From the NCBI GenBank assembly GCA_017405865.1, contig JAFQZN010000006.1:1-34922 (forward strand): a stretch of 34,922 nucleotides of DNA, read 5' to 3'. The notes under the pieces were generated by a model. It was not told the origin of the DNA, ran no database searches, and worked only from the letters and a program-made list of their open reading frames with translations. The translations under genes and the position numbers were made by a program. The stretch comes from Oscillospiraceae bacterium. Lineage in GTDB: Bacteria; Bacillota; Clostridia; Oscillospirales; Oscillospiraceae. Positions 15,101 through 23,871 of the stretch are shown here, piece after piece (position 1 is the first letter of the stretch; each line of letters starts with the position of its first letter).

Positions 15101-16585
15101 TCAAAGCGCGGCGATAAACCGCAGGAAAGCGGCCTTGCCCGCTTCATCGCGCTTGAAGACGCCCGCGTCCTCCAGCACGGCAAGAAAGACCTTGCCGACC
15201 TCGTTTTCCAACGCGGCGCGGATGACCTCGCGCGGCTGCGACCGCAAGGCAGGCGCAAAGCGGCTTGCCCACGCGGCGTGCTTGGCGATCGCCTCGTCGG
15301 AGGCGATGTCCTTGCCCTCGGCGATGAACTGCTCCAAAAGCTCCAGCTCCTTTTGCAGTCTGGCGGGCAGGACGGCAAGTCCCATGACCTCGATCAGGCC
15401 GATATTTTCCTTCTTGATGTGGTGGCGCTCCGCGTGGGGATGATACACGCCCAAGGGGTGCTCCGGCGTGGTCAGATTGTTGCGCAGGCACAGGTCGATC
15501 TCGTAGTCCTCTCCCCTTCTGCGCGCGATCGGCGTGATCGTGTTATGCGGTACGCCGTCTGTTTCGGCGAAGATCGTCGCGCTCTCGTCGGTATAGCCGC
15601 GCCATTTGCCGAGGATATGGGCGGCAAGGTCTGCCAGCCGCGCGCTGTCCTTTCCGCGCAGGCGGATAACGGACAGCGGCCACTTGACGGTGCCGCACTG
15701 TACGTCTTCATAGCCCGGAACGGTGAAGCCGTGCTCCACGCCCGCCTTTGCCATGGCGAACTCGTATCTGCCGCCCTGGAAATGGTCGTGGCTCAAAATC
15801 GAGCCGCCGACGATGGGCAGGTCGGCGTTCGAGCCGATGAAATAGTGCGGGAAGAGCCGCACGAAGTCGAACAGCCGCGCAAACGCCCTGCGGTCGATCT
15901 TCATCGGCACGTGGCGGCTGTTGAGCGCGATGCAATGCTCGTTGTAGTAGACGTAGGGAGAATACTGCAAAAACCAGCTCTCGCCGTTCAGCGTCAGGGG
16001 GATCGTGCGGTGATTCGCTCTGGCGGGATGCCCGATTCTGCCCGCGTAGCCGACGTTCTCGACGCAGAGCTGGCAGGCGGGATAGGCGACCGAAACCGTC
16101 TTCCCCGCGGCGGCGATGTCGCGCGGGTCCTTTTCGGGCTTGGAGAGGTTGATCGTGATGTCGATCTGCCCGTAGTCGCTGTCCACCTTCCAGCGGCGGT
16201 CGCGGGCGATCCGGTCGCGGCGGATATAGTTGACGTCCCCGCTGAAGCGGTAGAACCAGTCCGTCGCCGCCTCGGGTGAGACGGCATAGCGCTCCGCAAA
16301 ACGGCGGTTGACCTCGGCGGGCCGCGGGGTGAGGCAGTTCATCAGCCGCGTGTCAAAAATGTCTCTGCTTTCCGTCGTGTCGGCGCAGAGCCCCTTCTGC
16401 ACAGCGTGATCCGTCAGGATTTTTAACAGCTCGGAAAGCGCGCCGTCCATCGGCTGCGCCGCTGCAAAGCCGTCCTCCCGCAGAACGTCCAGCAGGCGGT
16501 TGCGGGAATAGACGATCTCGCTTTCGTCGATCAGTCCTCTGTCAAAAGCATACTGTACCAATGCTTCAATGGCGTTGTAAATCAT
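15101..16585 (-). CDS. galT: UDP-glucose--hexose-1-phosphate uridylyltransferase (Firmicutes class)
   Basis: 494 residues, the length of class II GalT. Recognisable features are DWFYRFSGDVNYIRRDRI, the cysteine pair region PACQLCVENVGYAGRIGHP, FLQYSPYVYYNEHCI, and GGSILSHDHFQGG, the histidine-rich active-site motif. The enzyme converts galactose-1-phosphate and UDP-glucose to glucose-1-phosphate and UDP-galactose in the cytosol. It is the last gene of the operon; its ATG overlaps the galK stop (ATGA). No galE is present in the window. Confidence 0.96.
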   Translation of the reverse strand: MIYNAIEALVQYAFDRGLIDESEIVYSRNRLLDVLREDGFAAAQPMDGALSELLKILTDHAVQKGLCADTTESRDIFDTRLMNCLTPRPAEVNRRFAERYAVSPEAATDWFYRFSGDVNYIRRDRIARDRRWKVDSDYGQIDITINLSKPEKDPRDIAAAGKTVSVAYPACQLCVENVGYAGRIGHPARANHRTIPLTLNGESWFLQYSPYVYYNEHCIALNSRHVPMKIDRRAFARLFDFVRLFPHYFIGSNADLPIVGGSILSHDHFQGGRYEFAMAKAGVEHGFTVPGYEDVQCGTVKWPLSVIRLRGKDSARLADLAAHILGKWRGYTDESATIFAETDGVPHNTITPIARRRGEDYEIDLCLRNNLTTPEHPLGVYHPHAERHHIKKENIGLIEVMGLAVLPARLQKELELLEQFIAEGKDIASDEAIAKHAAWASRFAPALRSQPREVIRAALENEVGKVFLAVLEDAGVFKRDEAGKAAFLRFIAAL

Positions 16586-17724
16586 AATACCCTCTCACCT
16601 TTCGCGCCGTCTGCGGCGGTAATCGGATAGACCTCCGGGGTGACGCCGAAGCGTTCGCAGTAGGCGGTCTGTATCGCAGAAACAAAGCCTTCGACCGCCG
16701 CCCGCTCCATAAGGCTCACGGTGCAGCCGCCGAAGCCGCCGCCCGTCATGCGCGAGCCGTAGACGCCCTCGATCCGCTGCGCGGTTTCGGCTAAAAAATC
16801 CAGCTCCGCGCAGGAGACCTCATAATCGTCCCGCAGGGAGGCGTGCGAGGCGTTCATCAGCGCGCCGAAGGCGGTAAGATCGCCGCGTTGGAGCGCGGCA
16901 GCGCCGTCCAGCGTGCGCTGATTTTCATAAACCGCATGCTTCGCTCTCTTCCGGCAGACCGGGTCGGAAATCAAGTGCTTCCTGCGCTCGAATTCATCGA
17001 CCGTCAGCGCGCACAGCGCGGAAACGCCCAAATTGCTGCACGCCGCCTCACACTCGCGGCGGCGGTCGTTGTACGCCGACGCTGCAAGCGAATGCTTGAC
17101 CATGCTGTTGACGATCACGAGCGCGCTGTCACCGAGCGGCGCGTAAGCATATGCGAGCGTTCCCGCATTCAGCAAAATCGCGCTTCCCTGCTTGCCCATC
17201 GCGCTGGCAAACTGATCCATGATCCCGCAATTCACGCCGATGAAGCGGTTTTCCGCAAGCTGCCCGATCATGGCGATCTCCTGCTTCATCACGGGGATGG
17301 AGAACAGTTCCTTAAGCACCGTACCCGTGACGACCTCCAGCGCGGCGGAGGAGGAAAGCCCCGCCCCGTCGGGCAGGTCGCCGGAGAAATAAAAGTCTGC
17401 GCCGCATTCGAGCGGATGCCCGCAGGCGGCAAAGGCGCGGATCACACTCGCCGGATAGTCCGCCCAGACGTCCTGCAGAGATAAGTCCGCGAGCGAATAC
17501 TCGACGACGCCGGTACTGCAAAAATTCTCCGAGACGAAGCGGAGCTTCCCGTCAGCGCGGCGCGCGGCGGCGCAGGCGATCCCCATCTGGATCGCGCAGG
17601 GAAAGACATGCCCGCCGTTATAGTCGGTATGCTCGCCGATCAGATTCACTCTGCCCGGCGCGAAGCCGACGACGGAAGGCTGCTTTTCAAATACGTTTTC
17701 AAAGGACACGGCGATCGCGTTCAC
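16582..17724 (-). CDS. galK: Galactokinase
   Basis: 380 residues. Contains the galactokinase signature GRVNLIGEHTDYNGGHVFP (about 24-42), the GHMP ATP-binding motif LPDGAGLSSSAALEV (about 115-129) and the C-terminal motif RMTGGGFGGC. It phosphorylates galactose at O1 with ATP. The start is a GTG overlapping the alpha-galactosidase stop (GTGA), so the gene is translationally coupled, and it feeds GalT directly. Confidence 0.97.
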   Translation of the reverse strand: MNAIAVSFENVFEKQPSVVGFAPGRVNLIGEHTDYNGGHVFPCAIQMGIACAAARRADGKLRFVSENFCSTGVVEYSLADLSLQDVWADYPASVIRAFAACGHPLECGADFYFSGDLPDGAGLSSSAALEVVTGTVLKELFSIPVMKQEIAMIGQLAENRFIGVNCGIMDQFASAMGKQGSAILLNAGTLAYAYAPLGDSALVIVNSMVKHSLAASAYNDRRRECEAACSNLGVSALCALTVDEFERRKHLISDPVCRKRAKHAVYENQRTLDGAAALQRGDLTAFGALMNASHASLRDDYEVSCAELDFLAETAQRIEGVYGSRMTGGGFGGCTVSLMERAAVEGFVSAIQTAYCERFGVTPEVYPITAADGAKGERVL

Positions 17725-20069
17725 TCGGCTGCCTCCATATAGTAGAGCCTCGACGCAAAGTCGGGGAAGACGCGGGTGTTCTCGTTGAAGCCCGTGCCGG
17801 CGTAGGCGGGGCGCAGGGCAACGCCCGTCCGCATCAGAACGTCGCCCGTCGCGGTGACGTCCTCGGATTCCTCGCCCATCTTGACCACCTTCGCGATGAC
17901 GTTATGCACAAAGGAATCCTGCTTGACGTGGATCGGCGCGACCGTGTTGATCAGGCTGCCGAACTGCAGAATGTCCACGCGGTCGGAGATGTTGTAAAGC
18001 CGGTAGGTCCGCTCCGGGTCAAGCCCCGCTGCGAAGAACCGCATCGCCTGCATGTTCGGCGTGGTCAGCTCCTGCAGCAGCAGACCGACGGCACGCTTCC
18101 CGTCCTCGGAAACGCAGACCCACTCGTGGACGCCGCCCGTAAGGACGCGGTAGAACTGCCCGAACTGGAAGACCTCGCGCCACTGCTTGTAAATCTCAAT
18201 TTCCTTCGTGACGCGCTCTTTCAGCGCGGCGTTGAAGTCGCGCACGTCCCACTCGTAGCCGAGGGCGCCGAAGGCCGCCACGCCGAAGCGCGTATTGATC
18301 GGCGACTTGCGCAGGGTCTGGTGATTTGGGCAGGAGCTGACGTGCGCGCCGATGCAGGACTGCGGATAGCCGTAGCTGTAGCCCTCCTGGATCGTGGCGC
18401 GGCAGATCGCGTCGGTGTTGTCGCTCGCCCAGATCTGCGGGAAATAGGACAGAATGCCCAGATCGAAGCGGTTGCCGCCCGAGGCGCAGCCCTCGAAGAG
18501 GGTCGCCGGGAAGCGCTCGGTCAGCTCACGCATCACGCGGTACAGGCCGCAGATGTAGCGGTGCGCCGTTTCGCCCTGCCGCTCGGCGGGCAGGTAGGGG
18601 GAATACACGTCCGAGAAGACGCGGTTCATGTCCCATTTGACGTAGCTGATGTTGGCAGACGAGAAGACCTCGCTCATTTTTTCGATCAGGTGCTCCTGCA
18701 CGGCGGGATTGGCAAGGTCGAGAATGCGCTGATTTCTGCCCTCGGAATGGAGCTTGCCGGGGATCTCCATTGCCCAGTCGGGATGCTGACGGTACAGCTC
18801 GCTGTCGACGTTCACCATCTCCGGCTCGACCCAGATGCCGAAGCCCATATCCAGAGCGTTGATCTTGTCGGCAAGCCCCTTCAGCCCGTCGGGGAGCTTT
18901 TTCTTATTCGGCTCCCAGTCGCCGAGCGACTTGGTATCGCTGTCGCGCTCGCCGAACCAGCCGTCGTCGAGGACGAACAGCTCGATGCCGAGCTTCTTGC
19001 CCGCCTTGGCGAGCGAGACGAGCGAGCTCTCGCTCACCTTGAAATAGAACGCCTCCCAGCTGTTGAGCAGGACGGGACGCGCCTTGTGCTTCCACTGCCC
19101 GCGCACGACGTGCTCGCGGACGAAGCGGTGCATATTGACGCTCTGCCCCGTAAAGCCCTGCGCCGAGAAGGTCATGACCGCCTCGGGCGATTCAAAGCAC
19201 TCGCCCTCCTTGAGGATAAAGCGGAAGCCGTCCGGCTGAATGCCGCTGACGATGCGGGTCTTGCCGTAGGCGTTGACCTCTGCGGCGGAATAGTGGTTGC
19301 CGCTGTAGATCAGATTGAAGCCGTAGACGCTGCCCGCGTTTTCGGTCGCGGACGGCGCATGGACCATAAAGAAGGGGTTGGCGCGGTTGGAGGAGCAGCC
19401 CGTGCGGCTTTCGATCACGAACTTGCCGGCGGTGATCGAAGCGGTATTCTTGTTCATCTCCCGCGCCCACGCGCCGTGGAAGGAGGTGACGCAGGCGCCG
19501 CTGAAGGGAATATCCACCTGTGTGCTCAGCATGCGCTCGAGCGCGATGGGCTCTTTCCCCTCGTTGCGCAGCCGCGCGCAGCGCGTGATCACGTCACAGT
19601 CGGGATAGACGCGGTAGTGCAACTCCAGAACGAGATCGCCGTCGCGCGCCGTGAGACAAAGATGCTCCGCCTTGCCGTCCTCTGCATAGGAGGACGGCAG
19701 GGTGGTGAAGTCCGAGGGCTCGCTGTCGATCCGGTCGCTCTCATAGAGGAAATCCGCGCTGCGGCTGCCGTCCGGATGGATCAGCGTAAGGAACGGCTCG
19801 CGCACGTCGCCGTGACCGGGCGTTGAGAATTCCAGACACATATCCTCCAGCAGCACCGTCGGATGCTCTTTGGAATAGGCGATGCTGTTGCCCAGCTCAA
19901 ACTCGCGCTTTTCGCGGAACACCTCGCAGTCCTCCGCCGTGTGCAGCGCGATCCTCGCGCCGTAGTACAGGTGCTCCAGATGCCCCGAGGGGGCAAGGGA
20001 GAACACGTAGGTCGTGCGTTCGGTATCCAGCACGAACGCGGGGCGCTCGCCGTTTAGCTTTCTAATCAC
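17721..20069 (-). CDS. GH36 alpha-galactosidase
   Basis: 782 residues, slightly longer than the ~730-750 typical for the family. Order: N-terminal beta-supersandwich (1-320), TIM barrel (about 330-640) with LFVLDDGWFG, GIWVEPEMVN, VKWDMNR (nucleophile Asp near 480), CASGGNRFD and WASDNTDA (acid/base Asp near 550), then a C-terminal beta domain. It hydrolyses terminal alpha-1,6-galactosyl residues of melibiose, raffinose and related oligosaccharides. There is no signal peptide, so it acts inside the cell after uptake by the adjacent symporter. The start is a GTG with a weak GGTGAT site, which may lower its expression relative to the transporter. Confidence 0.96.
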   Translation of the reverse strand: MIRKLNGERPAFVLDTERTTYVFSLAPSGHLEHLYYGARIALHTAEDCEVFREKREFELGNSIAYSKEHPTVLLEDMCLEFSTPGHGDVREPFLTLIHPDGSRSADFLYESDRIDSEPSDFTTLPSSYAEDGKAEHLCLTARDGDLVLELHYRVYPDCDVITRCARLRNEGKEPIALERMLSTQVDIPFSGACVTSFHGAWAREMNKNTASITAGKFVIESRTGCSSNRANPFFMVHAPSATENAGSVYGFNLIYSGNHYSAAEVNAYGKTRIVSGIQPDGFRFILKEGECFESPEAVMTFSAQGFTGQSVNMHRFVREHVVRGQWKHKARPVLLNSWEAFYFKVSESSLVSLAKAGKKLGIELFVLDDGWFGERDSDTKSLGDWEPNKKKLPDGLKGLADKINALDMGFGIWVEPEMVNVDSELYRQHPDWAMEIPGKLHSEGRNQRILDLANPAVQEHLIEKMSEVFSSANISYVKWDMNRVFSDVYSPYLPAERQGETAHRYICGLYRVMRELTERFPATLFEGCASGGNRFDLGILSYFPQIWASDNTDAICRATIQEGYSYGYPQSCIGAHVSSCPNHQTLRKSPINTRFGVAAFGALGYEWDVRDFNAALKERVTKEIEIYKQWREVFQFGQFYRVLTGGVHEWVCVSEDGKRAVGLLLQELTTPNMQAMRFFAAGLDPERTYRLYNISDRVDILQFGSLINTVAPIHVKQDSFVHNVIAKVVKMGEESEDVTATGDVLMRTGVALRPAYAGTGFNENTRVFPDFASRLYYMEAAE

Positions 20070-20083
20070 TTATATCACCAAGC

Positions 20084-21484
20084 TTATTTGTCGTTTTTCT
20101 TCTCGATCGTGTCCATGATCTTCTTCTCATTATAGAAGCCGAGCAGGACCGCGCCGAGAACGCAGAATGCGACGGCGACGAAACCGACGATCGTCATGCC
20201 GAGGACGGAGGCGGTGATGTCGTTGCTGTTCGTGTTCTGGCTCGTGCCGATGATGGCAAGGGAGGTGAAGACCAGCATCGCAAGGGACTGGCCGAACTTC
20301 ATGGCGAAGGTACGCGCCGCGAAGAACATGCCCTCGCGGTTTTCGCCCGTCTCGATGCCGTCAGCCTCCGCGACGTCAGCGACGATGGACTGCGGGATGA
20401 TGCCCAGAAGCGCCATCGGGAAGGCGGCGATCACGCAGATCAGACCGCCGAAGACGACGCCGGGGATGACCGTGGTGCCGAGGATGCCGATCAGCGCCGC
20501 GATCACATAAGCGACCGCCAGACCGAGGAAGCCGAAGATGACGAGCTTCTTCTTGCCGTGCTTCTTGACGAGCTTCGGAACGAACGGATAGAACACGGCG
20601 GACAGGACGGTCATGCCGCCGAGGAAGACCATGGTATAGAATTCATCCAGCCCCATGGAGACCTTGACGAAGAACGGAAGACCCGTCTGGAAGAGCGTCA
20701 GGCCGACCCAGTACATGATGTCGGAGGAGACGAAGGTACGGAAGCTGCCGTTCTTGAAGGTCGCCTTCAGCGACTTGAACATATTGGAGTTGGAGGGCTT
20801 CGTTTCGACGAAGTCCTTTTCCTTGAGGAAGAAGGTGGGGATCAGCATGCAGATGCAGGAGATGACCGCCAGCACGATGAAGCAGATGCGGTAGCTCCAG
20901 GCAAAGCCGACGCTCTCGCGCAGCATGCCCGCAAAGACGAACGGCGTATAGGCAAGCAGCGTGCCTGCGAAGAAGGTCAGGGAGATCGCGGTGGAGATGT
21001 ACATTCTGTCGTCCTGCGTCTTGCCGAATTCGGAGATCAGGGCGTTATAGGGCGTGCAGTACATCGTCATGAACAGGTAGAACAGGACGATGATGACGGA
21101 GATCCACGCCACGTTAATGCCGCTGATGGTGTCGACCGGCGCGCAGAAGAGCAGGACCGTGACGACGGAGAGCGGGATCGCAGCGTACTGCATGAAGGGG
21201 ATGCGTCTGCCGCGCTTGTTCTTGCTGCGGTCGGACAGAGAGGCGATCCACGGGTCGGTGACCGCGTCGAACACACGCGACAGCGCCGTGATCAGACCGA
21301 GAATGGTCAGGAAGCCGCCGATGATCAGACCCGGCATGATGTACTGCTTCGCGCCGCTTGCAATGTCGGTCTGCGTGGGCAGATAGAACGTAACCAGCCA
21401 CGCGCTGATGATGCCGCTGAGGGTCGACCAGCCGAGCTGACCGACGGCGAAGATGCGCATCTGTTTTTTGGTTAATCTTTTCAT
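20084..21484 (-). CDS. GPH-family sugar:cation symporter
   Basis: 466 residues, about 12 TM helices. The family hallmark after helix 2 is ALSRVFDAVTDPWIASLSD followed by RSKNKRGRRIPFM, as in MelB and other glycoside-pentoside-hexuronide carriers. AGGAGG lies before the ATG. It is placed between the GT-B-like gene and the alpha-galactosidase with gaps of 9 and 14 nt, so it most likely imports an alpha-galactoside together with Na+ or H+. Confidence 0.93.
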   Translation of the reverse strand: MKRLTKKQMRIFAVGQLGWSTLSGIISAWLVTFYLPTQTDIASGAKQYIMPGLIIGGFLTILGLITALSRVFDAVTDPWIASLSDRSKNKRGRRIPFMQYAAIPLSVVTVLLFCAPVDTISGINVAWISVIIVLFYLFMTMYCTPYNALISEFGKTQDDRMYISTAISLTFFAGTLLAYTPFVFAGMLRESVGFAWSYRICFIVLAVISCICMLIPTFFLKEKDFVETKPSNSNMFKSLKATFKNGSFRTFVSSDIMYWVGLTLFQTGLPFFVKVSMGLDEFYTMVFLGGMTVLSAVFYPFVPKLVKKHGKKKLVIFGFLGLAVAYVIAALIGILGTTVIPGVVFGGLICVIAAFPMALLGIIPQSIVADVAEADGIETGENREGMFFAARTFAMKFGQSLAMLVFTSLAIIGTSQNTNSNDITASVLGMTIVGFVAVAFCVLGAVLLGFYNEKKIMDTIEKKNDK

Positions 21485-21493
21485 GTTATCCTC

Positions 21494-22960
21494 CTATTTG
21501 TTCTTTAATCCCATCGCGATCTGAACGGCCTTGTACGCGCCGTCGTAGAGCCCGATGGTTTGATTGACTTTGATTTGCTCGCACATCTGCTCGAACAGCT
21601 CCCTCTCGTTCAGGAACAGGTCGACCATCTGCAGCGTGTGCGGGACGTCCTCGCACTCCAAGGTGCCGTCGCCCACTTCGGCTGAATGGATCGCGCCCCA
21701 CTTCTCGTGGCCGCCGATCCGCTTGAGGAAGAGCTTCGGGATCGGGTAGAAAGCAAGCTCGCTCGGCTTTGTCAGCAGCACGTCGCTCGAGCGCATCAGA
21801 AGGTTCGTGCAGTAGACCGCCTCGAAGATGTTCTCGTGCCAGAAGGCGTGTACGCCGCTGACCTCGCCCTCGATCGCCTGTTCTGCAAACGAAGCGGTGT
21901 CGCTCCAGTCGTTAAAGTGAGCCGTGCTGATGTCCGCCAGCTCCGGAATGCCGGCGCAAAGCTCCTCCCAGACGGTCTTATAGTCGCCGACGTTGACGTA
22001 CAGCGCCGCCTTTCCCGCCTTGATCTGCGGGATGAGGTGGGAGATCACCGCCGCGAACAGCTCGCGCTGCGCGCCTGCGCCGCCGATGGTCATTAAGAAG
22101 CGCATCGGTTTGCCGTCCTTTTTGCGGGCGATCCTGCGGTCGCAGTCCGCCGCGAGGTCCTTGACCAGCTCATGGTCGATATAATGCCCCGTATAGACGA
22201 GGCTCTCCGGCGGCATCGGCTTCAGAACGTCCTTTTTCTGCATGCCGTTGAGGATGCGGTAGCCGATGTAGGACTGGTGCGTCTGGATCGTGTGGACGCT
22301 GCCCTCGGCAAGATGCAGCGCCATCGGCCAGTTGTCCGGGATCGCGTTGACGACGTACTGCATGCCCGCATGCAGCGCCGCCTGCGCCGGCCAGACGTGT
22401 GTGCCGATGATGGGAATATCCTTCGGCACGTTCTCAAAGACCGCCGCCATCAGCTCCGCGTTCTTCTGGTCGGACGAATTGTAGGTCAGCTGGCGGAAAC
22501 CCTCGTAGTTGAGCGGCTCCCAGTAGAGCTTGTTGAAGAGTCTGCTCTTCTGCGAAAGGCGCGAGCCCATCGAATAAAGATCGTTCTGCGCCCCGATGAC
22601 CTTCGTGCAGGTGGTGGTCTTGAACGAGTTCAGATCCATCCAGTAGGGCGTATAGCCCAGCGCGTGTGCTGCGGACGCCATCGCAATGGAGATGCGGTAG
22701 TGTCCGAAGCCCATGCGGATGTTGCCGACGATCAGGCCCTTTTCGCGGTCGAACGCCGTTTCTCCCGCGCCTTCGTCCACGCGAATGTCATACACGCCCA
22801 GAGGCTTGTGCAGGCAGGCGTTTTCAACGATCTTCACGCTGTAGTTCGCCTTGCTGTCGTCACCGTACTTCTTTTGGTACTTTCGCTTGGATTTTACCGC
22901 CTTTTTCTGCGCCTTGCCGCTGATCGGATTGCCGAAGATCACTTTTGATTTGTCCGACAT
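21494..22960 (-). CDS. GT-B-like (MurG/MGDG-synthase-type) protein of unknown substrate
   Basis: 488 residues from the ATG at 22960 (GAGGAGG upstream). A basic N-terminal tail (about 1-40) precedes the first Rossmann-like motif LIVGNIRMGFGHYRISIA (about 76-93), comparable to the GHxxxA loop of GT28/MGDG synthases. The second domain begins FLMTIGGAGAQRELF. A C-terminal segment SSDVLLTKPSELAFYPIPKL followed by RIGGHEKWGA resembles the donor-binding 'D..LTKPG..T..E' region. There are no TM helices. It is first gene of the galactoside operon. It could be a glycosyltransferase, a phosphorylase-like enzyme or a nonenzymatic relative. I do not recognise a named family with certainty. Confidence 0.65.
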   Translation of the reverse strand: MSDKSKVIFGNPISGKAQKKAVKSKRKYQKKYGDDSKANYSVKIVENACLHKPLGVYDIRVDEGAGETAFDREKGLIVGNIRMGFGHYRISIAMASAAHALGYTPYWMDLNSFKTTTCTKVIGAQNDLYSMGSRLSQKSRLFNKLYWEPLNYEGFRQLTYNSSDQKNAELMAAVFENVPKDIPIIGTHVWPAQAALHAGMQYVVNAIPDNWPMALHLAEGSVHTIQTHQSYIGYRILNGMQKKDVLKPMPPESLVYTGHYIDHELVKDLAADCDRRIARKKDGKPMRFLMTIGGAGAQRELFAAVISHLIPQIKAGKAALYVNVGDYKTVWEELCAGIPELADISTAHFNDWSDTASFAEQAIEGEVSGVHAFWHENIFEAVYCTNLLMRSSDVLLTKPSELAFYPIPKLFLKRIGGHEKWGAIHSAEVGDGTLECEDVPHTLQMVDLFLNERELFEQMCEQIKVNQTIGLYDGAYKAVQIAMGLKNK

Positions 22961-23055
22961 AACGTCCCTCCTCTTTTTCATTCTCGCGCGCAAGGAGCAC
23001 ATCGGGCCCTGTTTCTCCGTCCATCGCGCGGGAATTCTGCATTTTACATGGTATT

Positions 23056-23094
23056 ATATTAACATTTAATTGACATTTTGGCAATGCCAAAATG
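23056..23094 (-). promoter_or_regulatory. Promoter and palindromic operator of the alpha-galactoside operon
   Basis: Minus strand TTGCCA (23079-23084), 17-nt spacer, TAATAT (23056-23061). The -35 sits in a perfect palindrome (arms cattttggca 23074-23083 and tgccaaaatg 23085-23094), the form expected for a dimeric repressor or activator. No regulator gene of this type lies in the window. Confidence 0.8.
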
Positions 23095-23181
23095 TATCTG
23101 TTTCCAAAAAAATGGCGTGTGCATCCGCCGCAGTCCATGCAGCGCGAACTGCCTGCGGCTAAAAAAGCTCTGCTTACGGGC

Positions 23182-23232
23182 TTGACAAGTTTACTTGGCA
23201 GTGCTATACTGTTGGTATGACAAGTAAACTTG
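23182..23232 (+). promoter_or_regulatory. Promoter with two operators for the membrane protein/XRE pair
   Basis: TTGACA (23182-23187), 17-nt spacer, TATACT (23205-23210). Two near-identical palindromes, caagtttacttg (23186-23197) and caagtaaacttg (23221-23232), lie over the spacer and downstream of the start, 35 bp apart. Confidence 0.85.
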
Positions 23233-23254
23233 GCAACCAGAAAGGAGTATCGCA

Positions 23255-23581
23255 ATGACGAGAGAAGAAATACTGGAAAAAGCGCAGGAGGAGGGCGGGC
23301 AGATCGACCTGCCGGATCGGGAGGCGCAGCGAGACGGCGCATGGAGGGCGTATCTGCTGGGCGTTGCCCTGCTCGCCGTTGTCGATCTGGTGAACCACCT
23401 TGTGCTCCGGCGCGTCGATTTCGGCGCAAACTTCGTGCTGAACGCCATGATGGCGACGCTGTTTGTGACGAAATACCGGCAGCTTCGGAAGAAGCACGAG
23501 CTGATCGTGGCGATCCTCTGGGGCTTCGCAGCAGCGCTGATGCTCGTGGCGTGGATTTTGCAGCTGGTCGAGGTGTTCTGA
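23255..23581 (+). CDS. Small membrane protein paired with XRE regulator (DUF6442-like)
   Basis: 108 residues. A charged N-terminus (TREEILEKAQEEGGQ) is followed by about three TM helices: AYLLGVALLAVVDLVNHLVL, an FVLNAMMATLFV segment, and LIVAILWGFAAALMLVAWIL. The start has AAAGGAG 7 nt upstream. It stands directly before an XRE gene with 1 nt between them; this gene pair is common in Clostridia. The function is not established. The family name is from memory and uncertain. Confidence 0.7.
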   Translation: MTREEILEKAQEEGGQIDLPDREAQRDGAWRAYLLGVALLAVVDLVNHLVLRRVDFGANFVLNAMMATLFVTKYRQLRKKHELIVAILWGFAAALMLVAWILQLVEVF

Positions 23582-23582
23582 C

Positions 23583-23789
23583 GTGGACGACAGACTGGTA
23601 CTGCAAAACAGGCTCGCGCAGATTCGGAAGGAAAAGGGTCTGTCGCAGGCGGAGCTTGCCAAGCTGGTCGGCGTCTCGCGCAACACGATCAGCTCGATCG
23701 AAACGGGTCAGTTCAGCCCCACGGCAAAGCTCGCGCTCATCCTCTGCGTCGCGCTGGACAAGCGCTTTGAGGAAATCTTCTATTTTTGA
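23583..23789 (+). CDS. XRE-family regulator, single-domain
   Basis: 68 residues from a GTG with GAGGTG 8 nt upstream. LAQIRKEKGLSQAELAKLVG and VSRNTISSIETGQFSP form the HTH, and the short end KRFEEIFYF is typical of the YozG/Cro-like subgroup. It probably represses its own promoter through the two caagt-n-acttg sites. Confidence 0.93.
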   Translation: MDDRLVLQNRLAQIRKEKGLSQAELAKLVGVSRNTISSIETGQFSPTAKLALILCVALDKRFEEIFYF

Positions 23790-23832
23790 CAGACGAAAAG
23801 AGCGTCCGCCGTTTAGCCAATGTCAATTTAAG

Positions 23833-23871
23833 AAGTGCTCGTCACAGAAATGTGGCGGGCATTTCTTTTTT
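23833..23871 (+). terminator. Terminator after the XRE gene
   Basis: 14-bp stem with several G-U pairs (23833-23846 with 23851-23864), GAAA loop, then cttttttt. Confidence 0.85.

Noticed and set aside
17904-19826. Long plus-strand frame opposite the alpha-galactosidase (and 20558-21475 opposite the symporter)
   Set aside because: Shadow of a gene with intact GH36 catalytic motifs; composition is abnormal and there is no start signal.
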